Position numbers and translations under genes: made by a program. Under the pieces are notes generated by a model. That model saw nothing but the letters and a program-made list of their open reading frames with translations. It was not told the origin of the DNA and did not search any database. Source: a virus. From it: a DNA stretch of 20,229 nt. The stretch covers positions 1 to 20,229 of IMG/VR virus record IMGVR_UViG_3300027963_000407. One strand, given 5' to 3'. Each line of letters starts with the position of its first letter. Position 1 is the first letter of the stretch. Positions 6,858 through 14,652 of the stretch are shown here, piece by piece.

Positions 6858-7379
6858 ATGAGTTCATTAATGATTGACATAGAAGGTTTAGGCACTGGTC
6901 CTGATGCGACCATTTTGACCATTGCGGCACAGAGCTTCGACCCGTTTGGGACAGGATACTATGCCCGTCAATACTATGCCCGAATCACTCTTGAAAGTCA
7001 AGAAAATCGCACTATTCAACAAGACACCATAGATTGGTGGGCAACTCAACACGAAGCACAGTCTGAGGCTTTTATGGAAGAAGGTCGAGTAGATCTAGAC
7101 ACCGCACTTGACAGTCTATACAAACTGGCCTGGCAACACAAATTTATCTGGGCCAATGGTCCGACCTATGACATGAACATCTTGGAACATGCCTACAAAA
7201 GCTATGGCAAAAGTTTGCCTTGGCAGTTCTACAATGTTCGCGACGCTAGAACTGTGTATAGTTTATGGCCTGACCTGCCCAAACCCGCTACCAGTCACCA
7301 TGCACTGGAAGACTGCCGTAGACAAATTGACATGCTCCAGGCCACATTACGACATCTGAATGTAAAGGAAATACGATGA
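6858..7379 (+). CDS. DEDDh 3'-5' exonuclease, DexA/Rv2179c-like
   Basis: A 173-residue nuclease with all DnaQ-fold motifs visible: D7-I-E9 (motif I, in LMIDIEGLG), D105 in WANGPTYDMNIL (motif II), and H148-A-L-E-D152 (the HxxxD of the DEDDh group). The TIDWW segment and compact size resemble T4 DexA and the Rv2179c-like exoribonuclease family. Known members remove nucleotides 3' to 5' from DNA or RNA; whether this one acts on host DNA, phage DNA or RNA cannot be told. ATG 6858 is chosen over GTG 6843 because the promoter's -10 box overlaps the latter. ATG 6870, directly before IDIEG, is also possible. It overlaps the next gene by 4 bp (ATGA), so the two are probably coupled. Confidence 0.88.
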   Translation: MSSLMIDIEGLGTGPDATILTIAAQSFDPFGTGYYARQYYARITLESQENRTIQQDTIDWWATQHEAQSEAFMEEGRVDLDTALDSLYKLAWQHKFIWANGPTYDMNILEHAYKSYGKSLPWQFYNVRDARTVYSLWPDLPKPATSHHALEDCRRQIDMLQATLRHLNVKEIR

Positions 7380-8023
7380 AAGTGTTGGTCAATGGATGTA
7401 GTCATTTGGCCGGCACTGAATTACATATTAATCCTAAAGTTGCACGAACGCTGACCTGGCCAAATTTAATCAACGAGTGGACTGATGTAGTTAATATTTC
7501 AGCCGCAGCTTCGAGTAATGACTCAATTTGCCGTCGAACAATAGCAGAACTCAATGAAAACAACTATGATTTTGTATGTGTTCAATGGACTCATTTTGAT
7601 CGTATTGAACTTCAAATACCATTTCATAAAGAACACGGTGTCAAACACAAATGGTTTTGTATCAACAGCAGCAATGCTGTTGAAAAAAACGAGCTTAATA
7701 ATAATCCTGAGTTAATGTTTGATATTGCTCGTAGTATTTTTTTAAAACAATTTGACAATACATGGTTTAACAATTTTAATCTTGCACAAATAGTGACTTT
7801 ACAAACATATTTAAAAAATCAAAATATACCTTATCAATTTGGATTTGTGTTAGACTGCGAGCTTGATCAAATAATGAAAACTGGTCTTGTTGATATGGAC
7901 CAGGTTGTTAATATTGCCTGGGTTGATTTTTGCAATCAATATTGTTTTCAAAGACTAGTGGCACATTATGGGCCGGATGCACATGAGGCTTATGCCCAAA
8001 GAATTAATTTATTAAGGAAATAA
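7376..8023 (+). CDS. SGNH-hydrolase-like protein
   Basis: A 215-residue protein. The N-terminus MKVLVNGCSHLAGTEL matches the first block of SGNH/GDSL-like phage proteins, with GCS in place of GDS and S9 as the candidate nucleophile. FVCVQWTHFDRIE (near residue 67) sits where the Asn block is expected. GPDAHEAYA near the C-terminus places H203 as candidate catalytic His, but the usual Asp three residues earlier is Pro, and D201 is adjacent. Activity is therefore uncertain. SGNH proteins in phages may act as esterases on surface glycans; no signal peptide is present here. The middle of the gene (about 7680-7870) is visibly much more AT-rich than its neighbours, hinting at separate origin. It is coupled to the exonuclease by ATGA and precedes dNMP kinase by one base. 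Confidence 0.75.
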   Translation: MKVLVNGCSHLAGTELHINPKVARTLTWPNLINEWTDVVNISAAASSNDSICRRTIAELNENNYDFVCVQWTHFDRIELQIPFHKEHGVKHKWFCINSSNAVEKNELNNNPELMFDIARSIFLKQFDNTWFNNFNLAQIVTLQTYLKNQNIPYQFGFVLDCELDQIMKTGLVDMDQVVNIAWVDFCNQYCFQRLVAHYGPDAHEAYAQRINLLRK

Positions 8024-8024
8024 G

Positions 8025-8693
8025 ATGATCATTGGAATTTGTGGACTAATTGGTTCTGGGAAAGACACCATTGCTGACTACTTGCAAAACATACATCAAT
8101 TCCGCAGAGAAAGTTTTGCTCATGCTCTTAAAGATGCAGTGGCACAGGTTTTTGGTTGGGACCGTGAGCTGTTGGAAGGACGTACTAAAGAATCAAGAGC
8201 CTGGCGCGAGCAAGTGGATACATGGTGGGCAGAACGTTTGAAAATGCCTAACTTAACTCCTAGATATGTATTACAAGTTTGGGGCACTGAAGTTGCCCGT
8301 AAAAGTTTTCACGATGATATCTGGATCGCAAGTTTAGAAAATAAACTTAGAAAAACCACGGATGATGTGGTAATTTCGGACTGCCGTTTTCCTAATGAAA
8401 TTAAAAGTATTCGACGGGCCGGCGGCATCGTGATTCGTGTTGTGCGTGGCCCAGAGCCCAAGTGGTACGCCGCTGCGGAAAGTGCCAATAGAGGACCCAA
8501 AGGCAATATGACTTGGGCACTGAGCTGTCGCGAGCTAGAAAGAGCCAAAGTTCATGCCAGTGAAACTGCTTGGATTGGTACAAAATTTGACGCCGTAATA
8601 GACAACAATACCGATGGACTAGACAATCTGTATAGTCAAATTAAAGATCTGGTTCTAGCTCACCAGGCGTCCAAGGACGGTCCATCCGTTTGA
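8025..8693 (+). CDS. 1: Deoxynucleoside monophosphate kinase, gp1-like
   Basis: A 222-residue kinase starting MIIGICGLIGSGKDTIADYL, with the P-loop G7-L-I-G-S-G12-K13-D14 that is typical of T4 gp1-type dNMP kinases. FAHALKDAVAQVFGWDRELL, YVLQVWGTEVARK and the VVISDCRFPNE segment follow the family order. Length is close to T4 gp1 (about 240). It phosphorylates dNMPs (in T4 including the modified cytosine nucleotide) to feed phage DNA synthesis. Whether this phage uses a modified base is not visible here. The ribosome site AAGGA lies about 6 bases before the ATG. The 3' end overlaps the convergent HNH-type gene by 53 bp, leaving no room for a terminator. Confidence 0.93.
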   Translation: MIIGICGLIGSGKDTIADYLQNIHQFRRESFAHALKDAVAQVFGWDRELLEGRTKESRAWREQVDTWWAERLKMPNLTPRYVLQVWGTEVARKSFHDDIWIASLENKLRKTTDDVVISDCRFPNEIKSIRRAGGIVIRVVRGPEPKWYAAAESANRGPKGNMTWALSCRELERAKVHASETAWIGTKFDAVIDNNTDGLDNLYSQIKDLVLAHQASKDGPSV

Positions 8694-8988
8694 TTTCTTC
8701 TACGCAGTTTAGACATATGGTTTTTAAATTGCGTGGATTGGTATTGTGCTGATTACCATCCACATGATACACCAGCAGTTGACTGGCATAACGTGATCTA
8801 AAACTGCAACGATCACAGGCAGGTTTTTTCTTGTAACCTGCAGTCTTCCACCTAGGCTCAGGCGGCCTAACATTACGACTTTTAGCAATGCATTGTCCAC
8901 ACCGATTTCGATAGTGTGCAACTTCGTCACGATAGTAATTGATAGCACAAGGTCGTTGGCGGCATGCAGGGCAAACAGGTCTAATCAT
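8641..8988 (-). CDS. Small HNH-type zinc protein
   Basis: A 115-residue protein with paired cysteines: C6-x2-C9 with C30-x2-C33, and C58-x2-C61 with C92-x2-C95, consistent with two zinc sites. Between the last pairs lies YHVDGNQHNTNPRNLKTIC, the HNH-like core (H75, D77, N87). I recall closely similar proteins, often called HNH endonuclease, in marine T4-like phages. The C-terminal His of a full HNH motif is absent (CLNCV), so nuclease activity is uncertain and a DNA-binding zinc protein is the alternative. It is the only minus-strand gene in the right-hand 16 kb. Its start lacks a Shine-Dalgarno and lies 4 bases after GGTAAATA. It overlaps dNMP kinase tail to tail. Confidence 0.82.
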   Translation of the reverse strand: MIRPVCPACRQRPCAINYYRDEVAHYRNRCGQCIAKSRNVRPPEPRWKTAGYKKKPACDRCSFRSRYASQLLVYHVDGNQHNTNPRNLKTICLNCVEEIKRMDRPWTPGELEPDL

Positions 8989-8992
8989 GGTA

Positions 8993-9000
8993 TATTTACC
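8993..9000 (-). promoter_or_regulatory. GGTAAATA box 4 bases before the HNH-type gene start
   Basis: On the minus strand GGTAAATA is followed by TACC and then ATG. It keeps the TAAATA core of late boxes but has GG in place of TA. An identical octamer with the same 4-base gap precedes the gene at 15485. Its function as a promoter is uncertain. Confidence 0.35.
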
Positions 9001-9050
9001 ACAAAAACCTTTGCCAAAGGCCTTGATTACCTCTTGTTTTTGCCTTTTGA

Positions 9051-9058
9051 TATAAATA
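9051..9058 (+). promoter_or_regulatory. Perfect late promoter box TATAAATA for gp18
   Basis: TATAAATA is the exact T4 late consensus, recognised in T4 by gp55-containing polymerase. It lies 28 bases before the gp18 ATG, leaving a leader of roughly 20 bases with the ribosome site AAGGA (9074-9078). It lies in the 98-bp divergent region between the HNH-type gene and gp18. Confidence 0.88.
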
Positions 9059-9086
9059 TTAACAACTAGAAAAAAGGATTTTCACT

Positions 9087-12000
9087 ATGGCACTTTTATC
9101 CCCAGGCGTTGAAGTTACAGTTGTTGACCAAAGTCAATATATACCAGCCGCTGTCAACTCGGTTCCTTATATTTTACTTGCCACTGCACAGAACAAAGTA
9201 TCTGGCACAGGTGTAGGTGTTGCTGCAGGCACACTGGCTGCTAATGCCAACAGAGTGTATTTAATCACTAGCCAACGTGATCTATCTGCAACATATGGTG
9301 TTCCGTTCTTTTATAAAACCACAGCTGGCACGCCGATCAACGGGTACGAGCTCAACGAATATGGCCTATTGGCTGCTTACAGCGCATTAGGCATTACCAA
9401 TCGTGCATACATCCAACGTGTTGATGTGGACTTGTCTGCATTAACAGCTAGTCTAGTTCGCCCAACTGGTACTCCTCCTAACGGAACTTATTGGTTAGAT
9501 ACAACCAACAGCCTATGGGGAATATCTCAATGGAATCAAACCACAGCGGCATTTACTAACCAAATTCCAACAGTGATTGTTGACAGCACACAGCTGGTTG
9601 CTAATACAACTCAGCCATTGGCAAGTATTGGATCAATTGGCGACTATGCTATCACAGCAATCAACATCAATACGCCAGGTTACTACAAACGCGGTGGCCC
9701 CACAACAAGTCAAACTTCTTCGACTGCGTTGTCTGATGCTTATAATACCTGGGTAGAAGTAGGCAGTGATGACTGGAAAACAGCTTGGCCCACAGTGCAA
9801 GGAACCAATTCGGTAACAACACTAACTGCCAATAACATTGTTTATATCAATGCCACTTCTGTTGCAGTTCCGGTTAGTCCTAACAACACACTTGAAGGAC
9901 TCAGCGACGCTATCAACAGTGCCAACATCACTGGTGTTTATTCTGCATTTGTTGACAGCAAGTTACAAATTTATGCTGACAGCACTACACTGGGTGCTCG
10001 TCCTTCTGTGGGCAATGCTACAGGAAACGGAACAGTGGCCACATTGACATTTGCCACTTTGTCACAGGCACCATATGCAGTTGGGTCGTCAATTGTGGTT
10101 GCCAACGTTGTTCCTAGCGGCTACAACGGAACATATACAGTAACAGCCTGCGGCAACTCTACAGTGTCATTTGCCAGTACCTATGCCAATGCATACAGCA
10201 GTGGTGGAACAATTTCACAACCTGGCGTGGTTTCAGTCCTGCCTGGTGCAAGCGGAACCGCATTGAGTGATGTTGGTATTAGTGCAGGAGTGTATTACCC
10301 ACCTGCATTCTTGGCTGCTCCTAATTATTCAGCACCACGTTGGAGAACTACAGACACTCAACCAGAACCCACTGGTTCTGTATGGCAACGCACCAACAGT
10401 GTAAATCTTGGTGCTAATTTATCACTTAAAAAATACAGCACATTGTTGGGCACTTATGTTCAACAGGCATGTAACATATATTCAAGTTTGTCTGAAGCCA
10501 CTTACACATTAGATCCATCAGGTGGCGGTAAAAATATTGTGGCCGGAACCACCGTGGCTACAACCAATCCTGAATTTCTTGACCCAGCTATATTGAGTCT
10601 CCAGATTTTTGAAAGATATGCTGCTGGAGCAACTGTTGTAACAGGATCTACAGATACACCGGTGGTTACCAGTGCAGATGCATTTTATATTTCTGCTACA
10701 ATCCCAGGCCAGGCCACTATTGGAACACCAGTATTAGCGACAATAGGTGCATCAACAGTATCTGCGTTCTTAACAGCAGTCAGTGCCGCAGTTGGCTCTT
10801 CAACATTTGCATCTTATGTAAGTGCATCTGTTAATAGTGCTGGCGCTATTGTGTTTACTCACAGTGCCGGTGGTACAATTGTTTTAACAGATGCCACTGG
10901 AACTCCGCTTGCAGATGCTGGATTTGATACCGACACTGAATTCTGTCGTGCTGGTGAAGGCACTGACTTGATTTTAAGTTACTGGGTAACTGCGCCAACA
11001 TTCACTTACACAGCCAGCACCACTGGGCCAGATCAAGATCCAGACAATGGAACTTATTGGTATTACTCAGCCACTACACAAGCTGACATCATGATCCAAA
11101 ACAACGGTGCCTGGATGGGTTATCAAAATGTAACCAACGATGTTCGCGGTGATAATTTGTTAAACACAAATGCTACAGGTCCTATATTCAGTACCACAGC
11201 ACCTACAACACAAACCAATTCGGCTGCAAGCGCATTGGAATACGGTGATTTGTGGATTGATACCAGTGATTTAGAAAATTATCCATTAATCAATCGTTGG
11301 AGTAATATAGATGGTATTGATCAGTGGGTAACCATTGACAACACAGATCAAACAACACAAAATGGTATTGTGTTTGCAGATGCTCGTTGGTCTCCAAATG
11401 GTCAGGCCAACCCGGTAACCGGTACACTGCCGTCAATCACCAGCTTGTTAACCAGTAACTACTTGGACTTGGATGCTCCTGAGCCTACATTATATCCACA
11501 AGGAACACTGTTGTGGAACACACGTAGAAGCGGATTTAACGTAAAAGAATTCCAAGGTAATTATTTTAACACAACTGATTTTGATGTTCCTATATATGAC
11601 AGCACTACATCTTATGCGTATAACGACTTTGTTAACTACAATGGTGTAATTTATGTTTGCTTGGATACACCTCCTACGGCAAACGTTCCTCCGACCAACG
11701 CTACATATTGGTCTGCATTGACTGCTGAAAACGGTACAGTTAATACCTGGGTCACTGCCAGTGGCAACAGAAATGACGGTTCTCCATACATGGGTCGGTT
11801 GGCACAACGTGCTATTATTGTTGCTGCCCTCAAGAGTGGTATTGATACCAGCGTTCAAGCCCGTGAGGAACAGCGTCAGTATAACTTGATTGCTTGCCCA
11901 CAGTATCCTGAATTAATGACCAACATGGTCGAACTCAATAATGATCGTAAGAACACAGCATTTGTAATTGGCGATACTCCATTGCGTTTAGGACCAGACA

Positions 12001-12758
12001 GCACTTCACTTGCAGCATGGCATAGTAACAATGACGGTGCTGGATTGGCTACATCCGATGGACAAGGATCGTTTGATTCGTATTTGGGTATATTCTACCC
12101 AAGTTGCCAGACTACTGACTTGTCAGGTAGCCCAGTGGTTCAACCACCGAGCCACATGATGATTCGTACAATTATTCGTAGTGATGAAATTGCATACCCT
12201 TGGTTGGCACCAGCAGGAACACTGCGTGGTGTTATTGATAATGCCGCACTGCTTGGTTACGTAAATGGTCAAACTGGTGAATTCATAACTATTGGTGTAA
12301 GTCAAACTTTGAGAGATGTGTTGTATCAATTGGATATCAATCCAATTACATTTATTCCGGGCATTGGTATCACCAACTTTGGTAACAAGACAGCTACCAA
12401 CATTTCCAGTGCGTTGGACCGTATCAACGTGGCACGTTTGGTTGCATTTATACGTGGACGCCTACAAGAAATTGGTAATCAATACTTGTTTGAGCCCAAC
12501 GATCAAATTACACGCAATCAAATCACTAACTCATGCACTAGTTTAATGCTTGATTTGGTAGCAAAACGTGGTATCTATGATTACTTGGTGGTTTGTGATT
12601 TAAGTAACAACTCACCGGCCACAATTGATGCCAACGAATTGTATGTTGATATTGCGATCGAACCAGTTAAATCGGTTGAATTTATCTACATTCCGTTGCG
12701 TATTCAGAACACTGGATCAATTGCTTCCAGCGTTAGCACAGTGGCTACTGCCGGTTAA
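9087..12758 (+). CDS. 18: Tail sheath protein gp18, greatly enlarged
   Basis: A 1223-residue sheath protein, nearly twice T4 gp18 (659). The N-terminus MALLSPGVEVTVVDQSQYIP and the C-terminal third are typical sheath: GRLAQRAIIVAALKSGIDTS, EIAYPWLAPAGTLRGVIDNA, NPITFIPGIGITNFGNKT and FIRGRLQEIGNQYLFEPNDQ. Together these form the contractile core that surrounds the tube and drives injection. Residues about 120-880 are mostly inserted beta-rich, Thr/Ser/Asn-rich modules. They include NGTYWLDT (near 131), a related NGTYWYY (near 653), GDLWIDTSD (near 720) and a carbohydrate-binding-like unit (near 836-880). These should project from the sheath surface. A perfect late box and AAGGA site precede it. 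The frame is uninterrupted. The outward location of the inserts is inferred from known sheath architecture. Confidence 0.95.
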   Translation: MALLSPGVEVTVVDQSQYIPAAVNSVPYILLATAQNKVSGTGVGVAAGTLAANANRVYLITSQRDLSATYGVPFFYKTTAGTPINGYELNEYGLLAAYSALGITNRAYIQRVDVDLSALTASLVRPTGTPPNGTYWLDTTNSLWGISQWNQTTAAFTNQIPTVIVDSTQLVANTTQPLASIGSIGDYAITAININTPGYYKRGGPTTSQTSSTALSDAYNTWVEVGSDDWKTAWPTVQGTNSVTTLTANNIVYINATSVAVPVSPNNTLEGLSDAINSANITGVYSAFVDSKLQIYADSTTLGARPSVGNATGNGTVATLTFATLSQAPYAVGSSIVVANVVPSGYNGTYTVTACGNSTVSFASTYANAYSSGGTISQPGVVSVLPGASGTALSDVGISAGVYYPPAFLAAPNYSAPRWRTTDTQPEPTGSVWQRTNSVNLGANLSLKKYSTLLGTYVQQACNIYSSLSEATYTLDPSGGGKNIVAGTTVATTNPEFLDPAILSLQIFERYAAGATVVTGSTDTPVVTSADAFYISATIPGQATIGTPVLATIGASTVSAFLTAVSAAVGSSTFASYVSASVNSAGAIVFTHSAGGTIVLTDATGTPLADAGFDTDTEFCRAGEGTDLILSYWVTAPTFTYTASTTGPDQDPDNGTYWYYSATTQADIMIQNNGAWMGYQNVTNDVRGDNLLNTNATGPIFSTTAPTTQTNSAASALEYGDLWIDTSDLENYPLINRWSNIDGIDQWVTIDNTDQTTQNGIVFADARWSPNGQANPVTGTLPSITSLLTSNYLDLDAPEPTLYPQGTLLWNTRRSGFNVKEFQGNYFNTTDFDVPIYDSTTSYAYNDFVNYNGVIYVCLDTPPTANVPPTNATYWSALTAENGTVNTWVTASGNRNDGSPYMGRLAQRAIIVAALKSGIDTSVQAREEQRQYNLIACPQYPELMTNMVELNNDRKNTAFVIGDTPLRLGPDSTSLAAWHSNNDGAGLATSDGQGSFDSYLGIFYPSCQTTDLSGSPVVQPPSHMMIRTIIRSDEIAYPWLAPAGTLRGVIDNAALLGYVNGQTGEFITIGVSQTLRDVLYQLDINPITFIPGIGITNFGNKTATNISSALDRINVARLVAFIRGRLQEIGNQYLFEPNDQITRNQITNSCTSLMLDLVAKRGIYDYLVVCDLSNNSPATIDANELYVDIAIEPVKSVEFIYIPLRIQNTGSIASSVSTVATAG

Positions 12759-12776
12759 CATCATGGCCAATACGAC

Positions 12777-12784
12777 CATAAATA
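12777..12784 (+). promoter_or_regulatory. Late promoter box CATAAATA for gp19
   Basis: CATAAATA differs from the T4 late consensus only at the variable first base. It lies 21 bases before the gp19 ATG, with AGGAG (12793-12797) 8 bases from the start codon. Confidence 0.8.
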
Positions 12785-12805
12785 AAGTATATAGGAGATA
12801 ATACC

Positions 12806-13429
12806 ATGGCTGTTTCATCGTTAAGTAGAATGACTGTGCCTTTGGCCAGTAACCAAAGCACCCCAAGTCAAGGCTTGTTAATGCCAAAACTCAAGTATCG
12901 CTTTCGCGTTACTTTTCAGAATTTTGGAGTAAGTCAACCAGTTACTGAATTGACCAAACAGGTCATGGATTTCACTAGACCTAGCGTTGAGTTTGCAGAA
13001 ATTGCACTTCCTATATACAACAGCACGGTTAAGTTGGCTGGAAAATACACATGGGCAGATGCTGTCTGCAACATACGTGATGATGCCAGCGGTGCTGTAT
13101 CTAGACTAGTTGGCGAGCAATTGCAGAAACAATTGGACTTTATGGAAATGGCGTCAGCTGCTTCAGGCATTGACTACAAGTTCTTAACAGTGTTTGAAGT
13201 GTTAGACGGCGGCAACGGAACAGCTGCTCCTGTGGCATTAGAAACTTGGGAACTGTATGGTTGTTATCTCAAGTCAGTCAACTACAATGACTTGAACTAC
13301 GGAACCAGTGAAGCGGCCACTATTACAATGAACATTACTTTTGATAATGCAAACCAAGTAGCCGGACAAGGTGTTGGCACATTGATTGGACGCACAGTAG
13401 GTGACGTGGCATCTGGCGTAGGCCTCTAA
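12806..13429 (+). CDS. 19: Tail tube protein gp19
   Basis: A 207-residue protein directly after the sheath gene, the usual gp18-gp19 order. LKYRFRVTFQNFG, the ALPIYNSTVKLAGK segment, WADAVCNIRDDASG and the ETWELYGCYLKSVNYNDLNY strand order fit the gp19 tube fold. T4 gp19 is 163 residues; the extra length is mainly an N-terminal 25-residue Ser/Pro-rich lead and a Gly/Val-rich tail. Stacked hexamers form the inner tube through which DNA passes. It has its own late box and a strong ribosome site, which suits a protein needed in high copy. The next gene, 6 bases downstream, is a probable paralogue with the same strand pattern. Confidence 0.9.
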   Translation: MAVSSLSRMTVPLASNQSTPSQGLLMPKLKYRFRVTFQNFGVSQPVTELTKQVMDFTRPSVEFAEIALPIYNSTVKLAGKYTWADAVCNIRDDASGAVSRLVGEQLQKQLDFMEMASAASGIDYKFLTVFEVLDGGNGTAAPVALETWELYGCYLKSVNYNDLNYGTSEAATITMNITFDNANQVAGQGVGTLIGRTVGDVASGVGL

Positions 13430-13435
13430 AAGATT

Positions 13436-14650
13436 ATGGCCTGGGGTCAGGATTTCCTTCAGGGATTCGTTGGGTTTAATGGATTAAAAGATTATTCTCA
13501 TGCTTCCAAGACATTCCTACAAAACGGTTATGAAAATACTCCTCGCCAGAAGTTTTTATTTCATGTTTACTTTACTATAAACCGGGCAGTTCCTGCCCTG
13601 CAGAATGCTTTTCCTAATGCTGATACAGCAACAATTGGCCTTATGGTCAAAACAGCACAATTGCCCAGTTATCAAATGAGTGTTGACACACTCAATCAGT
13701 ATAATCGCAAACGACTAGCACAAACAAAAATTGAATACCAGCCTTGCGTATTTGAATTTCATGACGACGGCAGCGATTTGATTCGCAACATGTGGTATAA
13801 TTATTTTCAATACTACTACAAAGATCCTAGCCAAGCATATGACAACGTAACTAATCAAAATGGTCAAATGGCCGCTGTAATTGGCACACCTGCCGGGTTT
13901 AATTACAATGCCAGAGATATTTATAATCCAAGTCAAGTGGTCAACGACTGGGGCTACATTGGCGAGAGTTACAGCAGCGGAGTTCCACTCAGTGGAGCCG
14001 GCAATACCAAACCTCCTTTCTTTAGAGATATCCGCATTTATGGAATGAATCAACACAAGTTTGCTGAATACATACTAATCAATCCAATGATCACTGATTG
14101 GACTCACGACACCTACGACTACAGTCAAAGCTCTGGTATTATGAGTCACAAAATGACTGTGCGATATGAAACAGTCAAATACTACACCGGAGCCATTGGC
14201 AAAGCCAGACCTGACACCAACGTGGTAGGATTTGCAGATCCTGCTTACTATGATACCGTTCCAAGTGCATTGGCCAGACCTGGCAGCACACAAACAGTGC
14301 TAGGCCAAGGTGGATTACTTGATGCTGGCATTGGTATTGTTGAAGATCTAGCCAGCGGTGGCGTAATGAATCCCATTGGCGCGGCTCAAAAGGCCTTGAC
14401 TGCATACAATACATTTAAGAATGTCAATCTCAGAAGTGTAGTCAATGCTGAAGTCAACCAAGCAGTCAACAGCACTATACGTGGCGCATTGCCTGGAATA
14501 ATTCGTGGTGCAAGTTCGAGTCCGTTAAACTCACCCCTGGGCATACCTACACAGCCGGTGACCAATGGTAGCGGTGGCATATTCTTTCCTACACCACCAG
14601 TGTCGACTCGATCAACTAATTTTAATCCTAGCCTGTCTGGAGGAACGTAA
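13436..14650 (+). CDS. Second tube-fold protein, possible baseplate tube initiator (gp54/gp48-like)
   Basis: A 404-residue protein. Residues about 35-130 repeat the gp19 pattern seen in the neighbour: RQKFLFHVYFTIN, LMVKTAQLPSYQMSVDTLNQ, YNRKRLAQTKIEYQP, then FHDDGSDLIRNMWYNYFQYY. The C-terminal 110 residues are Gly/Pro/Ser/Asn-rich with an amphipathic helix (AQKALTAYNTFKNVN). In T4, gp48 and gp54 at the bottom of the tail have the tube fold and start tube growth, so this is a reasonable candidate for such a role. It could also be a minor tube or tail-end protein. I cannot assign a T4 gene number from sequence alone. It starts 6 bases after gp19, without a strong ribosome site (AAAAGA), so is probably translated from the gp19 message. 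Confidence 0.72.
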   Translation: MAWGQDFLQGFVGFNGLKDYSHASKTFLQNGYENTPRQKFLFHVYFTINRAVPALQNAFPNADTATIGLMVKTAQLPSYQMSVDTLNQYNRKRLAQTKIEYQPCVFEFHDDGSDLIRNMWYNYFQYYYKDPSQAYDNVTNQNGQMAAVIGTPAGFNYNARDIYNPSQVVNDWGYIGESYSSGVPLSGAGNTKPPFFRDIRIYGMNQHKFAEYILINPMITDWTHDTYDYSQSSGIMSHKMTVRYETVKYYTGAIGKARPDTNVVGFADPAYYDTVPSALARPGSTQTVLGQGGLLDAGIGIVEDLASGGVMNPIGAAQKALTAYNTFKNVNLRSVVNAEVNQAVNSTIRGALPGIIRGASSSPLNSPLGIPTQPVTNGSGGIFFPTPPVSTRSTNFNPSLSGGT

Positions 14651-14652
14651 TC

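Noticed and set aside
7108-7113. TTGACA inside the exonuclease gene as a promoter
   Set aside because: No acceptable -10 box lies 16-18 bases downstream, and it is within a coding frame with no start nearby.
8641-8988. Homing endonuclease with an intron or interrupted host gene
   Set aside because: Both neighbours (dNMP kinase and gp18) are intact, and there is no intron-like sequence or broken frame.
9008-9020. CCTTTGCCAAAGG palindrome as a terminator in the divergent region
   Set aside because: The centre is a single base, so no hairpin loop can form without losing pairs, and no T-run follows in either direction.
11490-11858. 122-codon minus-strand open frame within gp18
   Set aside because: The gp18 frame is continuous and recognisable here. 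The antisense frame has no recognisable domain or promoter.
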